From Pohlia nutans (lineage: Eukaryota; Streptophyta; Bryopsida; Bryales; Mniaceae): a stretch of 64,000 nucleotides of DNA. The notes under the pieces were generated by a model that saw only the letters and a list, made by a program, of their open reading frames with translations, searched no databases and was not told the DNA's origin. How positions within the stretch are numbered: the stretch's first letter is position 1; every line of letters starts with the position of its first letter. The stretch is taken from the NCBI GenBank assembly GCA_022496805.1, contig CM040107.1:7150501-7214500 (forward strand), read 5' to 3'. The translations under genes and the position numbers were made by a program. Positions 58,509 to 64,000 of the stretch are shown in pieces.

Positions 58509-61500
58509 TGTCAAACCTTGTTTTATTCAAAAACAGGCAGTTCGGGTTTTTAGGGCAGCAAGGGGTAGCCCTAGCCGCCATAAATAGGAGAAGTAGCGTC
58601 TATGATGGCCTTTTTATTTATTTGGAGAGAGTGGCGCTCTCACCCGCGCTTAAGTGATTGCTACGGAACCAGGAATGGCGGCGGACCCGGCAGGAAACCG
58701 GATAGGCAACCGGGCATTAGGGGACGGGCCCCTGACGGACATGGCCACGATCCGGAATTTGAATTGGGCTGCCTAAAATTGGGCAGCTCACTATTCATTT
58801 CTTCTCGATTCCTCCAGCCCTCCTCGCCAACACCATTTCGTGTTTCCGAATAGTGTTAGGGTTCACAGTGAGCGCCTGGAGTTAGAAGAGAGTGAGCTCC
58901 CGGAGGTAGAAAACAGTGTGCGCTCGGAGTTAGAGAAGGGTGAGCACCCGGAGAGTGAGCGCCACAAACTTAGGCAGAGTTCACGGAAGGGAGAGAGTGC
59001 GCACCCGGGGAGTGAGGCGCGAGAGCTCCACGAAGTTAGGATCAACTGGGACTTCTTGGTGCACAGAAATGCCAACCGGATGGCATCCAATCTCGGAGGT
59101 AAGAAGGGTTGCCCTATTGCTCCTTTCTTTTATCACCTGTACGAGAAGCACAGATGCATCACGGAACAGTAGAAGAAGAGGCTGGAGATCCCACCAATTC
59201 TGGGAGAGAGAAGTCCGACCAAGAGGAAGGCAGCGCAACCGGGAGGAGAAAGGAACCAACCAAGCCATGCACCGGAACCGGAGGAGAGGGAAATGGCCCA
59301 CTCGGTGGAAAGAGAGCGGCCGAGGACGCCCCAACCAGATAGGGGAAGCATCCGGGAGGAACGCCGGAAAGAAAGGGAGGATCCGGGGCGGGAGCAACCG
59401 GGTGGCGCCAGGGCCATGCCGGAGCTGAGGAGGAAGAAGAAGGAGGACCATCCGGAAGGACAACTGGGTGGTGCCAGGCCGCAACGGGAGGAGCGGCAGA
59501 GGAGAAGGGAAGACCCTGAGGAAGGTTGACCGGGTGGAGCAAGGTCTGGACAGGAGGAGAGGTCGAAACAAAGGGAAGACCCGGAAGGAGTCCAACCGGG
59601 AGAAGATAGGCCGCAACCGGAGCTGAGGAGGAAGAAGAAGGAAGATCCGGCAGAGGGTTCCAAACCGGATGAGGGAGACCCCGCCCGAGTGCGCACCCGC
59701 GAGCAGCAAGTACCAAAGAGGAAGCTGATCCTCGACGAGCGACCGCCAAGGAGCTTGTCCCACGGAAGAGGACAATGAAGAGGATGACGAGGAGGAGGAC
59801 TCCGATGAGGATGAATCCGGGGACGAGGGACACCAGTAGGGGCCAAGCACAAAAACGGAGCCAACTTGGGAACCAGGACCACCCGCGGAGGCATAGGAGG
59901 AGGTCCCCATCCTCGTGGCAGCAAATATCCTACTCTTACCGGTCGGGGTAGCCGTGGATGTGGTACAGGAAAGGTACACCCCTCTATTCACTGCGATGAG
60001 GGAAGTGGGAAACAGCCTCTGGAGCATGGATGTAATAGAGTACCCGGGGCTAGTCAAGAAGATCAAGAACGAGGCCAACCGGAACCGGAAGCAGGCAAAC
60101 TAGGCGATCCTTCACGCGCTAGAGCAGAAGGAGGAACTGCGCAAGAAGAAGCAGTACATCCGGAAGATGGAGGGGCATATCCGGAAGCAGGAGCAGCTCA
60201 TCCAACGGATAGAGGAGACTAACCGGGCCTGCATCACGAAGGTCGTCCGGTTATTCCAACGGGAAGGGAAGGTGCAGGCCAAGGCTTGGCTCTACGACGC
60301 GAAGATCACCCAACCGAGGATGGAAGGGGCAGCCCGGGTGAAGAATATTTTGAGGGATTACGCTGCCAAGGTGGAGGAGTCATTGGTGGATTTCCGAGCA
60401 CTGGCGGAACACGTGATCTCGGGGAGCCCATCCGTCCCTGAACCGGACGTAGTAGAGACCAACAACCGAGGTGAGAAAGTAGTATCCAGGGATGAGGTGC
60501 AGGGGACTTTCCGGTTGTCCGTGAATGCACCTCAGGCAGGGGATTCTGACAGATTGCTCAGGATCGAGAGTTCAACTCAGGAGCATACTTCCCGACCGGT
60601 AGAAGAAGTGGAACCCGTTCAAGTGGTCAACCCCGGAGGAGCAAGCCCAGCGGATTTCCAAAACACGGAAGAGGACATGGTGGAGATGGGTGTCCAACAG
60701 GGTGGAGAGGAACGACCAGAGGGTGGACGAGGAGGTAACCCGGACGGTCGACCGGACGGTGCGCAAGGGGACGAACCGAACGTGGAGCAGCAGGCCGGAC
60801 GTGGTGAGCATGGGAGCGAAACCGGCAGTTTCAAACTAGGTGGAGGACCCGGGGAACCAAGAAGGGCAGCAAGTGGAAGAACGGAGAGCGGAAGATTCGT
60901 TGCCCGGGAACTCAGCGGGTGAGATGGATCCGGGATAAGTGGATCCGGTTGCATAGGGTAGGTTTTTGAGTAGGTAGATTAGAATACTTTTTGTGAATAA
61001 ACTTTTTAGGACTTAAATGTTAGTGGCAGTTTAGGATAGAAACTGAACCGTGGAGAGAGCTCCCCGGATTTCCGGATCTGAGGATTTCTCGGATCCGGGC
61101 GTTTGGGGTGGCTTCTTATCAAGGAATGTTCTTCATTCCTTGGGTCTTTTTTGTATACCACTGTTCCGTGTAAATAATTAGAGGCACATGTTCTTTTCCA
61201 CAAAGTTGTGTGTGTGTGTTCTTGTGTTGTTGCTTCAAACAGTGGTCCAATTAGTCCCTTGGTAACCGGATGGACTAACCGGGGTCCGGTATAGAATCAG
61301 TTAAGAGACCGGGTAGAAGATTTGGGAGTTAGGGTCGTTTGAATGTACGGTTTTCCGCGCCCGGTTGCAGAAGATAATCCGGATTAGTGGTTGAGTGAAT
61401 AGGAGGAGGTACTCTAGTTTTCTCAGAACTCCTGGACGGGTAGTTCGGTAGAGGTGCCAGCACTCCGGTAGATCTTGTAATTTCAGGGTACGGAGAAGCC

Positions 61501-62111
61501 AGAGTAAAACAGGTCGTTAGGAATCCAATCGCTTCTGGACACCCCGGAATGTGTCCATTCCGGTTAACAAGTCGTTGTAGTATTTTGGGGAGAAGGGGGA
61601 AACCGGGTTGCGCTTGTGTGATTAGCTGTGGATTTGGGATGAATCTTTAGTTGAAGATCAATACGAAAAGTACCCGGATCGAGGAGTTGAGTTAGGATAA
61701 CCGGGAGGTGGTGAATTCCCTATCAATGAAATCAGTAGGGAAGGTTGTGTCTTTAAATCCAGCATCCTTAAAATGCAAATGGAGAACCCTCTGATGGAAA
61801 ACAAAGGTTAAGGAAAACCGGGTTAAGTGGTTAGGATAGACCGGGTAGAGTAGGCTTGGATAAACCTCCAACCCGGACAAAATCCGGATCTAGCCATAGC
61901 CGGATCAGTCAGTAGGGAAAGATTCGGTTTAGTACAGAAAGAGGAAGTTAATTGGTGATAGGAAGAGAGGACTTACTAATCCGGACTAGTTTCCGGGAAC
62001 TTCCCACTTCAGAGAGTCTCCGCGGAACGATAACTCGGAAATCACCTTTACGAGCATTCTTAATACGAAAAAGTGCGCTCTAGAGAGTATCCGGTATCAC
62101 GTGCTACGACA
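58509..62111 (+). mobile_element. unclassified TG...CA element E3 (relative of E1)
   Basis: 3,603 bp from TGTCAAACCTTG to GTGCTACGACA, flanked by ACAGT (58504-58508) and ACAAT (62112-62116), a 4-of-5 match consistent with an aged 5-bp target duplication. A TATA-like CATAAATAGG lies near 58582. The leader, the 3' 1.2 kb and the ends align with E1 in the same order: TCCCTTGGTAACCGG; AGAACTCCTGGAC; GAGGTGCCAGCACT; TCTCCGCGGAACGATAAC; ATACGAAAAAGTGCG. The coding part is related only in a short domain and is degenerate. No LTR, RT or transposase was found. Confidence 0.65.
58840..60922 (+). pseudogene. degenerate gag-like coding region of E3
   Basis: The first frame (58840 to about 59780) encodes NWDFLVHRNANRM..NLGGKKGCP..PFFYHLYEKH, related to the E1 protein. 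It is followed by degenerate charged repeats of the form QPGGAR...E.RRKKKEDPEG, broken by TAG 59170-59172 and TGA 59527-59529. From about 59915 a second frame continues: SLWSMDVIEYPGLVKKIKNE, then a Lys/Glu-rich probably coiled-coil stretch (HIRKQEQLIQRIEETN), QAKAWLYDAKITQPRMEG, and a Gly/Glu/Pro-rich tail, with TAG at 60101-60103 and the final stop at 60920-60922. A frameshift or intron separates the two. All three stops could arise by single C-to-T changes. Function unknown. Confidence 0.45.
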
Positions 62112-62176
62112 ACAATTTAGGGAAAATTTGAACATGGTAAGATGTAAATGATCGAACTCTGCGACAATACGCTTAC

Positions 62177-64000
62177 CTTGCGAAGATGATATTCACCGAC
62201 ACATGGTCTATTCTCTTGGAAAATTTCCAAACCGAGTATGTTATCAAAATTTGGTATTGCCACACATTTACATTTACTGTTTATGTTCACCAAGTCCTCT
62301 AGCGGTCGTCTAATAATTTCTAATAAATCGATTTTCTGAAGGGCGCTTCCTTCCACCTGGGCTGACGAAAAAAAAAATTCTAGTGCACGCGAGATTATGG
62401 TGGAAGGCGCCTAGTGAATACGGCATATATCTACAACTGAAGTCTTCGTGGTGCCCAAATCTTCAACTTGATGCGCCCTACGAAGAAACTCAATTTTCTT
62501 GTACAGACCGGGCACCAAAAATGACGCTCACATCCACTAATCACAAACAACTTCAATGCAATAATACGATAGATAACTAACCTTGTTTTGCCTCGCTGCT
62601 TCTATGGCTGCATGCTGCTTTATAACATCGGATTCCCGCGATTACCATGCAGTGTGGTAAGTATCTCACAACCTCCTTGAATATAGCATAGAGCATCTAG
62701 CAAATGTTTTGAATCAATGACGAAAATCTATACCTATGTGGCTGGGATAATGTTGTCTACGGGACCTTCAGATGTGCCCGCCTCATGGTCCGAGAATTCT
62801 CTTGTTGATGCAATCGAGGTGGTCTGATGGGTAATGTGCGAGGAAGAGGAGTCTGTGAACTCACTCGCACTCACTACCTAACTCATCCGAATTCCCTCCT
62901 GCAACTTCATTTCCCTCTGCCTTGCTTCCTCGCGGACCCTCTCCAAGTCCATTTTCAATACCTTGTTCTCTGTTGCGAGCTCCCTGCTCGCCCGTAGTGC
63001 CTCTCGATTCACGGCCAACTTCTTCTTTGAAATCTTCTGTAGTTGTATTCTCAAAGCTCTTTGTGCAGAAACCCTCCGCTCTCAACTGTCTGCTGGCACG
63101 ACGTTGTTGGGACCATCTGACAAGTCGGACTCCCCTTTGAAAGGGAAATCTTTGACAAGGATTCCCTATACGCATCATCCTCTGATCCGCTATCAATCTC
63201 GATGGGATTTTCCTTATTAGACGGCAGGGAGACCGTCACCTCCTCCTTCACGGTCTTCAGAGCTGGAATGGGTGGGACTTCAGGTGGAGGCGGAGCAGAT
63301 GTTTCAGAAGTTGTACCCGAAACCGCAGCCGACACAAGTCTCGCAGCATGGACAGCGTCGTCCTCGATGGTTACCAATGGGCAATTGACCACTGCCACCG
63401 GAGAGGGAATGAAACCTAACAAGTCTTCTAACTCAGCGGCCATTGACAAATTTGGGATTTGCATATAGGCCACGCGTGCATCGTCCACACCTTGCGATAC
63501 CACCAAGGACTGGATGGAATCAACGGCAATTGGCAATTTGTGGATATGTTCAGCGCGCTCGTCAGTAGTGGCACAAGTGTTTTTGGGAACGGAAGCTTCC
63601 TCAATGGCAGCCGGAGAGGGAATGAAACCAAATAAATCTTCTGACTCCGCGGCCGTTGAAGAATTTTGAATTTCCATAGGGACCACACATGCATCGTCCT
63701 CACCTTCCGATTCCATCGAGGAATGGAGGGAATTGCTAGTGAGCAATTGACCACCGCATGAGATAGAGAGTGAACCCCAACGTGTCCTCTGACTCACCGG
63801 CCGTTAAGGAATTCAGGTTCTCCATAGAGGCCACGACTGCATCGTCCTCACCTTCCAATACCATAAAGTGTTGGAGGGAATCAATGGCGACTGGGAGTTT
63901 GTCTTCATCTCCAGTGCGCTCGTCAGTAGAAGGAAAACTCTTCTGGCGAACGGAAACTTCCCTAGTGGTTGCCAGTGGGCAATTTACCAGTGGCAATAAA
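62177..64000 (-). pseudogene. gene D: broken gene with tandem ~63-residue repeats, runs off window
   Basis: Minus strand. From the window edge to about 63420 the coding sequence has three tandem units of about 190 bp, each encoding EGEDDA.V..ME..N..TA.ESED..GFIPSP and then TDER.....KLPVAIDS. Then comes ENPIEIDSGSEDDAY and, after a frameshift near 63140 and a TGA, a clear coiled coil ending at a stop near 62880 (LQKISKKKLAVNREALRASR, VLKMDLERVREEARQREMKL). Two exon-like pieces follow: one ending at 62582 (KQHAAIEAARQNK/GTTAGT) and 62356-62177 (KIDLLEIIRRPLEDLVNINS, donor GTAAGC). E3 lies directly downstream at 62111. The family is not recognised. The start lies beyond the window. Confidence 0.4.

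Noticed and set aside
58981..60078. Long minus-strand ORF 365 aa opposite E3
   Set aside because: Low-complexity Leu/Pro/Ser translation of the antisense of Glu/Arg-rich repeats; the plus strand matches the E1 protein domain.

Overview
The window looks like nuclear DNA of a eukaryotic green-lineage genome. Genes are intron-bearing with GT-AG boundaries, the copia element is of plant type, and En/Spm (CACTA) termini of plant type are present, as are short CCCTAAA runs. There is no operon structure and no obvious single-copy housekeeping gene. A repeat-rich non-seed streptophyte (bryophyte or charophyte) is my best guess, from overall appearance only. Almost everything recognisable is mobile or derived from mobile/multicopy families, and most of it is decayed.

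Layout. 1.5-5.0 kb: remains of a Ty3/gypsy integrase C-terminus, split by an unclassified TG...CA element (E1, 1672-4181) with a gag-like ORF. 4.9-17.6 kb: three genes, all on the minus strand: a broken gene A, an FCP1/NIF-like gene, and a broken gene B that carries a CACTA transposon inside its first exon. 17.65-18.74 kb: an array of a 21-bp palindrome directly upstream of gene B. 18.7-27.2 kb: AT-rich DNA with a 0.65-kb inverted repeat and a MITE pair. 27.26-28.38 kb: a second array of the same palindrome, directly upstream of a large intact plus-strand gene (28429-31293) for a putative DDE-type protein. 32122-37257: a complete copia retrotransposon with matching target duplications and one premature stop. 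37.6-43.43 kb: a 5'-truncated CACTA-like element with a decayed Ptta/En/Spm-type gene and many short subterminal motifs. 43.5-44.8 kb: fragments of E-type elements. 45.4-49 kb: gene C, a paralogue of gene A, with a 2.2-kb intronic palindromic satellite. 49-58.5 kb: mostly non-coding. 58509-62111: a second near-complete E-type element (E3). 62.2-64 kb: a broken gene with tandem intragenic repeats, running off the window.

The most interesting pattern is in genes A and C, which are clear paralogues, and gene B, which looks like a more diverged relative (A and B both carry a ParB-like DG-N/Q-H motif). Each holds a different high-copy palindrome family in its introns: a 72-bp unit in A, a 21-bp unit in B (also upstream and inside its exons) and a 65-bp unit in C. 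The B palindrome recurs upstream of the DDE-like gene, which suggests that the two genes share a cis-element or belong to one mobile system. This link is an inference from position and motif identity.
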